Assembly: GCA_026874595.1 (NCBI GenBank)
Contig: CM049310.1
Location: 4,030,001-4,094,000, forward strand
Length of the DNA stretch: 64,000 nt
Source: Sipunculus nudus
Taxonomy: Eukaryota; Annelida; Sipuncula; Golfingiida; Sipunculidae
Direction: 5' to 3'
Under the pieces are notes generated by a model that saw only the letters and a program-made list of their open reading frames with translations, made no database searches and had not been told where the DNA came from. The translations under genes and the position numbers were made by a program. Shown here piece by piece: positions 24,701 to 35,261 of the stretch (within the stretch, counting starts at the first letter, position 1; every line of letters begins with the position of its first letter).

Positions 24701-27700
24701 ACCAAAAAATTTAAAATAAAAAAAGCGCCCGCCCGCATTGATTTCTGAAAAAAAGTGCCTGAGAACCATGTTTTTTTTTTATTTTGGCTTTAGCTTTCAT
24801 TGTTGTTTTAGTTTTAATGTATCCCTTTCTTCAACAGTATTTTAATATTTTAGAGGAAATATGAATGATCACAAGCATATTCAGATCATAGAAGGTCTTT
24901 TTCCTTCATTGTTATGTGGTATGATACCTTTTCAAAAGAAAAAAAAGGTTAAGTCATACTATACACTTGTTATGATGTAAGTTTTATACTCTTTGAATAG
25001 TTGACAGACTCAAGAAAATTAACACAGTTGTTATTATTAATATGACTCAAAGTTCAGAGTATGCAAGATCTTTAAAAAATGTTAGAAATGGGTATTTCAA
25101 AATGGAAGGAATTTTTTTTTCACAGTATCATCCAGTGTTCATACTACAGACCATAACAGCTCAGAGGGGGATGGTCATACTCTCAAATTCTTTCATGTAT
25201 CCCCCTGTGAGGATGTGGTGACATATAAATTACTGAATATACAACAAGATATTATAAAAAGTGTACGCCCACCTGATAAACCCCCCCCCCACCTCCTTTC
25301 ACCTGATCCCCCTTATCAAGCTTTCCTGGGTTCCTGCACAGTCCTGCTTCAGTAACATGGAATTCACCTGGAAAGATGCTTTACAATGGCTTGCTCTAAT
25401 AGCTATGAATGGAGCAACGTCCCTGTGGAAAAAGAAATCGCCCTGTGTCTCCATGGTATAAAAGGCTGGCCCCAATAGCTATGAATGGAACAGCGTCCCT
25501 GTGGAAAAAGGAATCACCCTGTGTCACCATGGTATATAAGGATGCCCCCATTAGCTATGAATGGAGCAGTCTCTCTGTAGAAAAAGGAATCACCCTGTGT
25601 CACCATGGTATATAAGGATGCCCCCATTAGCTATGAATGGAACAGCGTCCCTGTGGAAAAAGGAATCACCCTGTGTCACCATGGTATATAAGGATGCCCC
25701 CATTAGCTATGAATGGAGCAGTCTCTCTGTAGAAAAAGGAATCACCCTGTGTCACCATGGTATATAAGGATGCCCCCATTAGCTATGAATGGAGCAGTCT
25801 CTCTGTAGAAAAAAGAATCACCCTGTGTCACCATGGTATATAAGGATGCCCCCATTAGCTATGAATGGAGCAGTCTCTCTGTAGAAAAAAGGAATCACCC
25901 TGTGTCACCATGGTATATAAGGATGCCCCCATTAGCTATGAATGGAGCAGTCTCTCTGTAGAAAAAAGGAATCACCCTGTGTCACCATGGTATATAAGGA
26001 TGCCCCCATTAGCTATGAATGGAGCAGTCTCTCTGTAGAAAAAGGAATCGCCCTGTGTCACCATGGTATATAAGGATGCCCCTATTAGCTATGAATGGAG
26101 CAGACTCTCTGTAGAAAAAGGAATCACCCTGTGTCACCATGGTATATAAGGATGCCCCCATTAGCTATGAATGGAGCAGTCTCTCTGTAGAAAAAGGAAT
26201 CACCCTGTGTCACCATGGTATATAAGGATGCCCCCATTAGCTATGAATGGAGCAGTCTCTCTGTAGAAAAAGGAATCGCCCTGTGTCACCATGGTATATA
26301 AGGATGCCCCCATTAGCTATGAATGGAGCAGTCTCTCTGTAGAAAAAGGAATCGCCCTGTGTCACCATGGTATATAAGGATGCCCCCATTAGCTATGAAT
26401 GGAGCAGTCTCTCTGTAGAAAAAGGAATCACCCTGTGTCACCATGGTATATAAGGATGCCCCCATTAGCTATGAATGGAGCAGTCTCTCTGTAGAAAAAG
26501 GAATCACCCTGTGTCACCATGGTATATAAGGATGCCCCCATTAGCTATGAATGGAGCAGTCTCTGTGTAGAAAAAGGAATCACCCTGTGTCACCATGGTA
26601 TATAAGGATGCCCCCATTAGCTATGAATGGAGCAGTCTCTCTGTAGAAAAAGGAATCGCCCTGTGTCACCATGGTATATAAGGATGCCCCCATTAGCTAT
26701 GAATGGAGCAGTCTCTCTGTAGAAAAAAGGAATCACCCTGTGTCACCATGGTATATAAGGATGCCCCCATTAGCTATGAATGGAGCAGTCTCTCTGTAGA
26801 AAAAGGAATCACCCTGTGTCACCATGGTATATAAGGATGCCCCCATTAGCTATGAATGGAGCAGTCTCTCTGTAGAAAAAAGGAATCACCCTGTGTCACC
26901 ATGGTATATAAGGATGCCCCCATTAGCTATGAATGGAGCAGTCTCTCTGTAGAAAAAGGAATCGCCCTGTGTCACCATGGTATATAAGGATGCCCCCATT
27001 AGCTATGAATGGAGCAGTCTCTCTGTAGAAAAAGGAATCGCCCTGTGTCACCATGGTATATAAGGATGCCCCCATTAACTATGAATGGAGCAGTCTCTCT
27101 GTAGAAAAAGGAATCACCCTGTGTCACCATGGTATATAAGGATGCCCCCATTAGCTATGAATGGAGCAGTCTCTCTGTAGAAAAAAGGAATCACCCTGTG
27201 TCACCATGGTATATAAGGATGCCCCCATTAGCTATGAATGGAGCAGTCTCTCTGTAGAAAAAGGAATCGCCCTGTGTCACCATGGTATATAAGGATGCCC
27301 CTATTAGCTATGAATGGAGCAGTCTCTCTGTAGAAAAAGGAATCACCCTGTGTCACCATGGTATATAAGGATGCCCCCATTAGCTATGAATGGAGCAGTC
27401 TCTCTGTAGAAAAAGGAATCACCCTGTGTCACCATGGTATATAAGGATGCCCCCATTAGCTATGAATGGAGCAGTCTCTCTGTAGAAAAAGGAATCGCCC
27501 TGTGTCACCATGGTATATAAGGATGCCCCCATTAGCTATGAATGGAGCAGTCTCTCTGTAGAAAAAGGAATCGCCCTGTGTCACCATGGTATATAAGGAT
27601 GCCCCCATTAGCTATGAATGGAGCAGTCTCTCTGTAGAAAAAGGAATCGCCCTATGTCACCATGGTTATATAATGGTTTGAAGTATAAATTTTTTTATGG

Positions 27701-28929
27701 TGATCTAGAATACCTCTGGAATTTAACAGATTGTGTGTTAAGTGTTACCCAGTTCTCCACAAAATTATATAAAAATGTGTTCATAAGTGTTCGTTTTAAT
27801 GTCTCTTACAGACAAACCATCAAACCAAAAATGATAAAGCACCTCTTTATTGTTAATAAGATCAACTTAGGCAAAATTGGTTCACAAAGGAACCCTTTGA
27901 ACCCTGGGTGATGCTGACAAGCAAATGAGGTGTTAATGTTATAATAATATTCAGATTTAAAAGTACCTCGATGATTTAATTTAAAAGTACCTTACTGTAA
28001 AAATTAAAGCACATGTACATGTCAGTTTTAATTTTAATATTAATATCTGTATGTCTGCTTTAAGGCGCTGGGAAGTGTGCCTACAGTTTCCATTGACAAG
28101 ACTGATGGCTGCATGGTTTACCTGAGCAAGGACTGCATAAATGCTGATATCGTCACGGCCAAATCCTCTGAGATGAACATTCTTATTCCCCAGGACTCCG
28201 GAGATTTTGTAAGTTTCTTCTTTTTTTTCCATAAAATTCTTTTTTTTTTTTCCAAAATGCTTACCACTCAGGAATTATCAATATATCCACTGTTGGCAAC
28301 AGCATGTGTAAGTGAGTGCCATACAGGCCCAAACCCAAAATCAGTGCTCTGCATACCCCCCCCTCCCCCCCCCCCCCCAAAGTGAGTGCTCTTCAGGCCC
28401 AATTGGAAGATTGTACTCAACAGCTGTTTTTTCACTCACAAACAAGTGTGCCTGCCAGGGGATCCTCAGGCTCTGTACAGTAGGAGAGCAAGTCTTCAGA
28501 TCATGACCAGGACCTGCTAGACCATTATTAATTATATTTTTCACTAAAATGTGTAAAATATGTGATATGATTTTCTCTCTTAGCATGGCAAACCATATGA
28601 CTAATTAACTGGCTTAGAAATATTACATAAAGCATGTTGACTTGGCCAGTCGTGTCACAGTCATGCCGGTAACTGGCAGCATTGTGTCCCTCTTAGATAT
28701 CATGTCAGTTACATGCGATACTTTTTCTTTTGGTATAGAATTTTAATAGTAACATGTCATTTGAATTTCCTCAAATATATATATTTTTATAAGTATTTTT
28801 ATTAGTATGGCCCATGTACACTGAATGTTCTGTTTTGTTTCTGTTTTACAGAAGGAATTTGCACTGCCTGAACAATATAAAACCAAGTTTGATGGGAAGA
28901 CCATGAAGACCGTCCCTACAGACATATAA
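12237..28929 (+). CDS. Adenylyl cyclase-associated protein (CAP), 3' six exons
   Basis: CAP binds and recycles actin monomers with cofilin in the cytoplasm; its C-terminal half carries WH2 and the CARP beta-helix and promotes ADP-to-ATP exchange on G-actin (family knowledge). Six exons (12237-12417, 15311-15501, 15987-16110, 24311-24393, 28065-28208, 28852-28929) all have AG/GT borders and join without a frame break into 801 bases, 266 residues plus stop. Residues about 9-35 are poly-proline, 48-75 the WH2 region ([12 protein letters not shown]), and about 112-266 the CARP domain with DKTDGC and SAKSSEMN signatures. Animal CAPs are about 470 residues, so the N-terminal half (helical folded domain) is missing from the window's recognisable sequence. 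Introns are 2.9, 0.5, 8.2, 3.7 and 0.6 kb, and the larger ones are filled with repeats. Confidence 0.95.
12425..12790 (+). pseudogene. Two decayed copies of part of the CAP exon
   Basis: Just 3' of the 12237-12417 exon the intron contains segments that still translate like the exon's [11 protein letters not shown]: 12533-12565 reads [11 protein letters not shown], and about 12707-12744 reads [12 protein letters not shown]. Flanking sequence (CCAGATGGCACCACAGTAT-type) also recurs between them, giving a roughly 170-190-bp tandem unit that includes the exon end. Neither copy has an intact splice pair or open frame, so they are relics. Confidence 0.65.
12841..14653. mobile_element. Foldback-type element with GTGGTCC-repeat inverted ends
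   Basis: The left arm (12841-12940) and right arm (about 14494-14653) are inverted copies, each made of several units of the form GTGGTCCGAGATC. Both outer edges carry the palindrome GAGATCTC (12841-12848 and 14646-14653). Arms match through ATCTCGGCCCAC, GAAGTCGGACCACTT and CAATCTTGGACCAC. No transposase frame is seen between them; the middle is largely a GAAT microsatellite. It is a non-autonomous insertion in CAP intron 1. No clear target-site duplication was found. Confidence 0.75.
13180..13830. repeat. GAAT/GAAA tetranucleotide array
   Basis: GAAT units are near-perfect at 13250-13320 and decay on both sides into mixed GAAA, GATT and GACA units up to about 13830. Frames through it on the minus strand read SFIHSFIH-type peptides and are spurious. 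It lies inside the foldback element. Confidence 0.9.
15311..15501 (+). CDS. CAP exon: WH2 end and second proline linker
   Basis: The acceptor is GTGTGACAG ending at 15310 and the donor GTAAGT at 15502. Phase in is 1 and phase out is 0. It encodes [19 protein letters not shown], the conserved CAP WH2 core, then a Pro/Lys-rich linker and [10 protein letters not shown], the first strand of the CARP domain. The split glycine codon joins G from 12417 with GT here. Confidence 0.95.
15690..15805. repeat. TA / TAGA microsatellite
   Basis: A GT run leads into a long (TA)n and then (TAGA)n, inside the short CAP intron between 15501 and 15987. Confidence 0.9.
15987..16110 (+). CDS. CAP exon: CARP domain strands
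   Basis: The acceptor is TGTTACAG ending at 15986 and the donor GTAAGA at 16111. Phase in is 0 and phase out is 1. It encodes [20 protein letters not shown], a diagnostic stretch of the CARP beta-helix (VYIYKC...T.Q.KGK.NSI). The following intron is 8.2 kb and contains the 41-bp array and the hairpin-ended elements. Confidence 0.96.
16888..17673. repeat. 41-bp satellite, 19 units with higher-order pattern
   Basis: Units starting CATAGTGTAAATGAG repeat every 41 bp (42-43 in the CATGAT variant). Three variants are distinguishable: A (ACCAGCC...GATGG...CAGAT), B (ACCACCC...GATGG) and C (GAAGG...CATGAT). In order the 19 units read AABC AABCC AABC AABCC A, so a nine-unit block of about 375 bp is itself duplicated. 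Within each unit TAAAT..GTACC and GGTATTTA can pair imperfectly. Confidence 0.92.
17773..19679. mobile_element. Hairpin-ended element, AGCTCAGCTGA family, subfamily A
   Basis: It starts with a hairpin (AGCTCAGCTGACT ATA AGTCATCTGAGCT, one mismatch), followed by GTCCATTGTCCGTCG and a TCCG/TCTG microsatellite. It ends in TCAGCTGAGC then GACCCATAGGTCCCTTGTT. The 3' TCAGCTGAGC is the inverse of the 5' AGCTCAGCTGA. A C-homopolymer lies at 18661-18680, at the same place as in the 38032-44818 copy. No long open frame is present, so it is non-autonomous. The architecture recalls bivalve pearl-type/Helentron-associated elements (inference). Confidence 0.75.
19684..20537. mobile_element. 3' fragment of AGCTCAGCTGA family, subfamily B
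   Basis: From TTTTAATGATAAAG to AGCTGAGC...GGTCCCTTGTT it matches 22822-24299 (minus an insertion) at high identity but lacks the 5' hairpin. It sits directly after the subfamily A copy. It includes local palindromes such as ATTCATGAATGCATTCATGAAT near 20120. Confidence 0.7.
20992..24299. mobile_element. AGCTCAGCTGA family element, subfamily B, interrupted
   Basis: It begins with the same hairpin and TCCG/TCTG run as the 17773 copy. Its body contains a diverged internal duplication (about 21120-21760 and 21790-22400, each with TTAGATGT.CCCAAAAT..CCTACCATGCC). It ends CAGCTGAGCGGTCCCTTGTT, with 13 bases missing from the usual GTGACCCATAG segment. It is split by the 23049-23682 insertion. The 3' end lies 11 bases before a CAP exon. 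Confidence 0.75.
23049..23682. mobile_element. Helitron-like element with GTATCCCCAGAC inverted ends
   Basis: Compared with the uninterrupted copy at 19684-20537, about 634 bases are inserted here. The insertion starts TATCCCCAGAC with a CCCC..GGGG hairpin. It has GTCTGGGGATAC (exact inverse) at 23640-23651, then a hairpin GGCACC TGC GGTGCC at 23654-23668, and ends ATATCTAG before a T. A hairpin about ten bases before CTAG|T is the classical Helitron 3' end (established knowledge). No Rep/helicase frame is present. Confidence 0.7.
24311..24393 (+). CDS. CAP exon: CARP domain, short exon
   Basis: The acceptor is TTCTCACAG ending at 24310; a GT donor at 24394 (GTCTAT) is weaker than the others. 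Phase in is 1 and phase out is 0. It encodes [20 protein letters not shown], matching the D.CKK..LVF..VV segment of CAPs. The exon lies 11 bases after the TCCCTTGTT end of a mobile element (20992-24299), so that end forms most of the pyrimidine tract. Confidence 0.95.
25395..27668. repeat. 76-bp minisatellite, about 30 copies, in CAP intron
   Basis: Units containing TTAGCTATGAATGGAGCAG repeat every 76 bp (77 where an A-run is longer) from about 25399 to 27608 plus flank. Copies are nearly identical, with a few recurring variants (GAATCGCC or GAATCACC; AAAAAGG or AAAAAAGG). The first two or three units are more diverged. Each unit contains CCATGGTATATAAGG, a TATA-box-like string. Frames of about 68 codons across three units are spurious. 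Confidence 0.95.
28065..28208 (+). CDS. CAP exon: CARP domain, DKTDGC segment
   Basis: The acceptor is TGCTTTAAG ending at 28064 and the donor GTAAGT at 28209. It is 48 codons, phase 0 at both ends. It encodes [14 protein letters not shown], then YLSKDC and [12 protein letters not shown], the most conserved part of the CAP C-terminus. Confidence 0.96.
28852..28929 (+). CDS. CAP terminal coding exon
   Basis: The acceptor is CTGTTTTACAG ending at 28851. The exon encodes [20 protein letters not shown] and ends with the TAA stop at 28927-28929. The pattern EF.(L/V)PEQ(Y/F)KT is the usual end of CAP proteins, so the C-terminus is complete. Confidence 0.95.
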   Translation, partial: KEFALPEQYKTKFDGKTMKTVPTDI

Positions 28930-31450
28930 CCCAGCCATCTGTAATGTTTTCATAGCCACAGTATGTAAGCTGACGTGTAGGCTCAATTAATATAGCAAAA
29001 ATAGTGACGGTATAACATTTATATGTAATCACTTAATACTAGGGAAATACAGGTCCAATGTGAAACAAAAATCAATTTCTAAAATCAGACAAATTTAACA
29101 AACTAAGTAAATATGTAAACCTTTATTCCCCCTGAAGACCTGTTTCTCACAGAAATGTCTTCTGATTGATGTCCAGATGCTGTAAATATTTGTGGAACTT
29201 TTTTTTATATAAATAGCTGGAATTTGATAGGGTCATATGAAATATTCCATGTTTCAAACATTTTTATCAGGGAAAACTTGTGCACCCATTGTAGATTAAG
29301 AGTTTTCATTAGAGAAGTATGCATTTTTATTGAAACAAGTATGTTGCCATGACATTGGCCCCTCAGAGGGAAGGTTATTTGAAGGTTGGAATACATGCAG
29401 CTGATGTGTTTTTTTTAAAATATTTTCTCTTGGTGCTGATTTTTTAAGTGTCGTTCAGTGCATTTCTAATTCCTTTACTACTATCCTATGTAGAGCTTTA
29501 AGTAAGACTGTATAGTATAACAGTGTTAAATATGGGTATGCATTAACGTTCATTCACTTATGACTCATACATACACCTGTCACCATGACAATATCCTGAA
29601 ATTACAGCATGTTCAAACACAAATACTAGTCTCAGTGCTCCATATACCTTACCCATTAAAATGGATAAGAAACACCATTTGTGCACAATTTTCTTGCTTC
29701 ATATAGATTGATTCCCTGCTCACGAGGATACCACTCTTTGAGACTTTGGTGTTCCCTGCAGACTTGTACTCTGTTCACATTTCAAACAAATACATTTCAT
29801 ATCTGTAGGAGGGTGTCTTGAGTTTAAGATCAGGTGTTTAAGCCCAAAAATTCTCTCCCAAGATCAAAACGAGCTCTGTATTATTTGTATATTTGGTTTT
29901 CATTAACATTTTTCTGATGTGAGTGTCAAATAACTGGGAAATTAGGTAAAGCAGAGGATTATGAATAGTGTACAGAATAACCAGACGAGACTGAATAATC
30001 AAGATGCACACAAGACCAACTCTGTGGCAGCAAGGTTTATACTTCTGTGTCCTCTGTGGTCCATGTTTTTATAGGTCAGTAGAGCATACCATGTCTAAGT
30101 TTAAATCACTAGTACTGGACATATCAGGTGGGGGGCACGAGTCATCAGGAGTATAAGGACTCATAAATCATTCATGGATCGGTATCAATTGTCCTGCCAT
30201 GTTCATTCAGCCAGATATTTTAGGGATTTCATCAACTGTGAAAAAAAAACCCTTATGTTTTAGCCAAAAAAAGTATTGATAGAGTTATTTTGTTAAGAAA
30301 AGACATGCAAGCAGAGAATTCTTATGCTTTTCCAGGGATATGTGATGCTTTATGTCAAATGAAAATGAGCAAATATGATTATCCAAGCTGATTAAAATAA
30401 GATTATTATATTAACTGAATTTCATGTGATCATTAGTCTAAAAATAATTTTAAGGAAGCAGGTGCCAGTCTATGTAACTAGTGGGAGTTGGATTTTACTA
30501 TTTTGTGTATATACAAGTGACTTTTTTCATGTACTTAAAAATCACAAACACCTTACAGAAGCAGCCTGACTTCTATCTGTTTATATAAAGAATGCATGTT
30601 ATAGGTATGTTGTGAACCGACCAAAGACAACTCCATATTATCCTGAAGAATGTTATGATGAGGTGTTATGTAATCATGGAGCTTGTGTTTTAACAACAAA
30701 TATCAATGAAGTTATCTGTGACATTGTATTGTGGGCCAATAAACAATTAATTAGTGATGGATGCAAATCTGAATCCGGTGACAAATCAAGTAACTTCATA
30801 CTTGCTACCAGTTCAACTTGGTCATTTGACCAGAGCCATCTGTTGGCCAGAAATACTATTAAACAAGATAAGCAGGAATTTGTGAAGACATGCAGAGTTT
30901 GCTGATGGGCCATATAAAGAATCTTCAGTCTCGGCGCAGGGTTGGGGCCTTTTTGATGCTCTCATGTTTTACTTTCTGTCTCTAAAGACAGCTGTGTAGC
31001 TGGGTGATACATGTATGAAACTTCACTGGGAACATCATATGTCTGAGTTTGATTGGATTGCACAATGTAAATTATAATTTGCAACAGCACTTAAAGGAAT
31101 TGTGTGATTGATATATGGTCATACAGCAGGAGATGTAACAAGGCACATGTTATATGTATATTTGGGAATAAATGATCTAGAAGGTCTTCCATCATAATCA
31201 TGCCTAAAAGTTTTATGTATATATGTGCTATGGTGATGTTAATAGCTAATTAAAACATGGTACTAAACTTGTCTCATCATGGATTAAGCTGGGTGAAACA
31301 TGTATACACTCTGAATGACATACAGTTCCATGTTGACCTGTATCTCACCTGTCAATTATGATTTAGTAGCCTTTGGTGACAACACAAGCTGATGTCTTCA
31401 CACTAGAACAAGTCTTTGTTATATTTTCAATAAAAATAATTTCAAACAGT
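28930..31450 (+). other. Probable CAP 3' UTR and flank
   Basis: After the stop there is 2.5 kb of AT-rich sequence without transposon ends or recognisable exons. AATAAA hexamers occur at 31167-31172 and 31429-31434; the second is followed by a T-rich stretch and is the better cleavage candidate. A 97-codon open frame at 30612-30905 lacks an ATG at its start and any family signature, so it is treated as chance. The exact UTR length is unknown. Confidence 0.45.
31429..31434 (+). terminator. Candidate polyadenylation signal (AATAAA)
   Basis: An AATAAA hexamer is followed by TTTCAAACAG and a run of T-rich sequence. It could end the CAP transcript. AATAAA at 31167 is an alternative. Confidence 0.35.
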
Positions 31451-31740
31451 TTTTATCATCTTTTAGTTTATGCACCAAGAGTTGTTTCATTTATCACATT
31501 TGCAAGTTCACTCTGATAAAAAAATGTAGAAGACGACTTTACAATGTACGACCGCCCGAGAGTTATCACAGGTGATTTTTCTGCACGAAATCCCTGAACT
31601 GTCTTGTTAAATTCAAAGTAATTATGCGGAATAAGAATATAGTAAGTGCATTTTTACACATAAATGCACATGGAAACGCAGCTTCAAATTAATAATAGTT
31701 TCCACTAATGAAGCATTAAATTTAAACATCAGATTTATTT

Positions 31741-31956
31741 AGCTCGGCTGACTGAAAGTCAACCGAGGTAAAGGTATAACGCTTTGTCGTTGTCCGTCTA
31801 TCCATCCGTTAGCAGGGCACAAATCGTAACTGCTGACCCTAAAAACCTGTAACTTAATATCCAAGGAGGTCAACAAATCTCAGAAAACTTAAATAAGGTC
31901 ACTGCGACCTTTATCCTCCGAGCTATAGGGCTTGTAAGTACCCCCTCCCAGAATAA
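31741..31956. mobile_element. Hairpin-ended repeat fragment (AGCTCGGCTGACT)
   Basis: A hairpin AGCTCGGCTGACT GAA AGTCAACCGAGGT is followed by TTGTCCGTCTATCCATCCG, the same layout as the AGCTCAGCTGA family but a different sequence. It is cut at 31956 by the TTAA-flanked element. Possible continuation lies after 37699, where GTCCATCCGTCTATCTGTC and a CATCTAG|T end (near 37770) occur. Confidence 0.55.
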
Positions 31957-32429
31957 TTAAAGGACATGACCAGCGAAATATACCCCATTTGTGTAGAGTG
32001 CATCTTACCCCTATTAAAGTGACATACCGCTGGTGACCTGTGCTGACTGAGCTTGATTAATGAGCAATTAGGCAAATATGTGGCTACTCGCCTCGGGGTC
32101 AGTGCTACAGAGCCGCTCGGGTTCTCAAGTGCAGGCACAGGTAGCCATGACAACATGACACTCAGGCCTTCGGAAAAAAAACTGATAGGGCCTGGAGTCA
32201 TGATGGCAGTCACAACAGAACGCCCATTCTAAGGGTCGGATCAAAATATTTGCTGTCTGGTATTATTTGGCATCACAGGCTTATATAGTCGTATTATATG
32301 TGCTAAATATCGAAGAAAAAATGTTGTTACACAAAAATAATAACAATTATTACCTCCTTTCATCACTGTGGCACCGATTCACGTGAAGCGGTACTTCTCA
32401 TTCAAAACTAAATGTGTCATGGCGCGGTC

Positions 32430-34070
32430 GTGTATGTAAACTTGGAAGTCGGAAGCCGGAGGCCGGAAACCAACGAATGCAGTTTAAAGCATATACAAAA
32501 TGCTAACGTTTCAATACCGTTTTGTTTTTTCCCCCGATAGAATAAGATTTTTTTTTTATCATTCTGTTTAGAATAATAGTTATCCATTGTTTAATCTGAA
32601 CGTTATGGAATATTTTGTGCTCGGAAGCCATCTCGGAAGTCAGTCAGAAGTGCTTGGATGTTATCCAATGTGTACAACTCGGAAGTCACAGAGACGCACT
32701 GTGCCCAAAATGCAGTTTCATTATAATTATAGTTGCATGCATATATTAAAATTGCTTATGCATGATTCTGCTTTTAATGTGTGTATAATGCAATACATGA
32801 TACTTAATCGGAAAACTATAAGTTCTAATTTTTTTATTTGTAAATTTAATATATATCTATATATATATATCGTCGGTGTTATTATCGAGTAAAGTGTGAT
32901 AACGGAAATACTTCCTCTCTCATTATACTAGTATATACTTGGATGCTCTCTCAGTGGAGTAAATCATCAATTTATGAATTGGAAAGTAATAAATATGTTA
33001 ATGAAATTGCTAGGGAATAAAAAAAGTAATCTGGAAAAGAAATGAAAATTAAGAGATATTACGTCTGAACGGGCTTGCGCCCTCTATGGAGTTATAAATT
33101 ACGATGTCATTCAAAATAAAATATATTGTAATATATTTTCCATACGTTGAACAAATATGAAAATTAAATATATCCCAGAAGATCATCGCTGGAACAAACA
33201 TACATGTATCATATGCAAAACGAAATGTCTTTCAATATGTTAGAGTTCAACGATATTTTAAAAAAATGTTACATTTATATCTTAGAAAAGGGATACAACA
33301 TTCCAGATAATATATATCATGTATTATTATAAAATCTGATCGATTTACGAATTTAAGCAAATATTTCTAAGAGATTCATAATCCTGATGAATTTTTTTTT
33401 GGTCAATGGAAGAGGAAAATGTTTTTCAATTTATACATAAAAAAAATAAAATATTTTGTTCGAAACAACTTGTAAAAATATTAACTGGACGGTTTTTTGG
33501 TTCTGTCAAATTTTCTGTTTAAGTCTTTATTATATTATCAGGGTGATTTTTAAAGGGGCACATGTATAAAATATTATCAAAACCTTTATTTTTTTCATGT
33601 TTCCATCAACATAAAATGCGATAACAGCGTAAAATATTGATTAGTTAAAATAATCTTGTTTTACAAAATGAAATAAAATATCAATATAATATATTATTTA
33701 AAAAAACAGCATCATGAATGTTACAAAACAGATTGAGTTTATGAAAAATACATGATACTGAAGAAACTGAAAATGCTTGACACGTTTGCTGACGATATGA
33801 TGACCAGTGCATATGCCATTACTGGCTTCCGAGTTTTACACATTTGGACCATATCCGGGCATTTCCGAGCAAAAAATAGTCATTAACTTCGGATGGATAA
33901 CTTTGATTATTTAACATGATGAAAGAAAAGACCTTATTCTATCAATAAAAATAAAAAGGTTCTTTCCATTGATGTAGTAGCATTTTAATTATGCTTCGAC
34001 CATTGCTTTAAAAAAAGTCCTTGCTTCCGACCTCGGACTTCCGAGTTTTACACATAGCCGTTTGGAAATC
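32430..34070. mobile_element. Foldback element with ~260-bp inverted arms
   Basis: The left arm (about 32430-32690) and right arm (about 33815-34070) are diverged inverted copies. Shared landmarks include GTGTA.AACTCGGAAGTC.GA, GATAGAATAAG, AGTTATCCAT and TTTTGCTCGGAA. Arms are rich in CGGAAGTC repeats. The 1.1-kb centre is AT-rich with no gene. It lies inside the larger TTAA-flanked element. Confidence 0.65.
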
Positions 34071-34411
34071 CCCTACCGGAAGTTATGATTCTCCCGCTGA
34101 CAGACGTGGAGATGAATTTTTCGAGTAAAACCAGCCTCGGAATTAAAAACTGCTGCACGTTTACACGTAAGTCAACCGTGGATGTAATAATTATTATTTT
34201 CCCCTACAGAATAACGTTACTTTTTGTCTTAACTCAGGAAAATGACAGTTCGAGAAGTGGATGAAAATGAAAAAGTAGTGTCAGAAATGGCGTGCACATC
34301 TGCACATACTAGAATTGATGCGAACCCATTAGCTTGTACTGTCACCCCATCGTCTTCAGTTCATCGAAAATCGACGTTTGGGGTGACAAGCTGTCGCTAA
34401 GGCACAGGCTG

Positions 34412-34429
34412 TGACGTCAGCTCAGGAAC
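34412..34429 (+). promoter_or_regulatory. CRE-like palindrome, also present inverted at 37475-37492
   Basis: TGACGTCAGCTCAGGAAC occurs here, 40 bases upstream of the exon-like ATG at 34469, and in exact inverse at 37475-37492. TGACGTCA is the consensus site bound by CREB/ATF factors (established knowledge). A promoter role is inferred only from position. Confidence 0.3.
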
Positions 34430-34468
34430 TGCAGGCTTACTATACGGCAGTCACCCTGTGTATACACA

Positions 34469-34581
34469 ATGGCCACTGGTTTTTGTAACGATGTCCTTTC
34501 TGAAAGTTTCGAATCCATCACGGATCCAACAGTCGATTTTGCCTCTTCAAGCTACGACAACTTTAGTGATCATTCATGCAG
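34469..34581 (+). CDS. Putative first coding exon inside a mobile element
   Basis: The ATG at 34469 has an optimal Kozak context (A at -3, G at +4). It opens 37 codons rich in Ser/Asp (MATGFCNDVLSESFESITD at the start) ending at a strong donor, GTAAAG at 34582. Phase out is 2. The family is not recognised. A possible acceptor is CATTTAACCAG ending at about 34979, but the continuation hits a stop after about 13 codons. It could be a captured host gene start, a remnant of the element's own gene, or chance. Confidence 0.35.
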
Positions 34582-35261
34582 GTAAAGATACAAGGATACC
34601 GGGGAGCTAAAATGTACAGCCGTACATGTTTGAGCCGGCCCATGATGACAATTCGAGTGACGAGTCAATAATATACAATCACCGTAACGAATCGGGAACA
34701 AAGAATGGTTATTTTATAAGATGTTTTTATTCCAAATAGACATGTAAAATAGGTGAACGTTCTGTAAATTAATTGCACATATTATGTGATAAATGCACAG
34801 CAATTTTTAGTACATGTCAGCTGTGAATGATAAAATCTCCACGTTAATATCGTCCCGCGTGAGAGAAAGGTGTGCAAGTCCTTTAAAATAATGCGAATGA
34901 CTAACAGACGGGTATCCTTATCTTATTAATATAATGCTTGATAATTTAATTTGCATAATATGCGATACATTTAACCAGGTCAGGGCTGACCGCAGTTTTA
35001 AGACGTCCTTCAATTTAGGTATACGTATACTTCAAAGGAAGGACGGTCGTCCTTCGAAGTACGAAACCCACAGCCTTCGTGTTGCCAACTTGCGATTACT
35101 TTATCGGTATTTTCTCCATATTAAGTCAATGTTTATTGGTCAGTTTTTAGCTCAGAGCCACTGCCAATGAATCGGGCTACTTGATTGGATGCCAGATGAC
35201 AAGAACGCATTTTGCCCAAAGTGGCGGACACGAGACGATCTTTGACGAGGTTCTTTGCACA

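Noticed and set aside
30612-30905. 97-codon frame downstream of CAP
   Set aside because: It has no ATG at its start, no family signature and an overlapping frame on the other strand; probably chance in the 3' UTR or flank.
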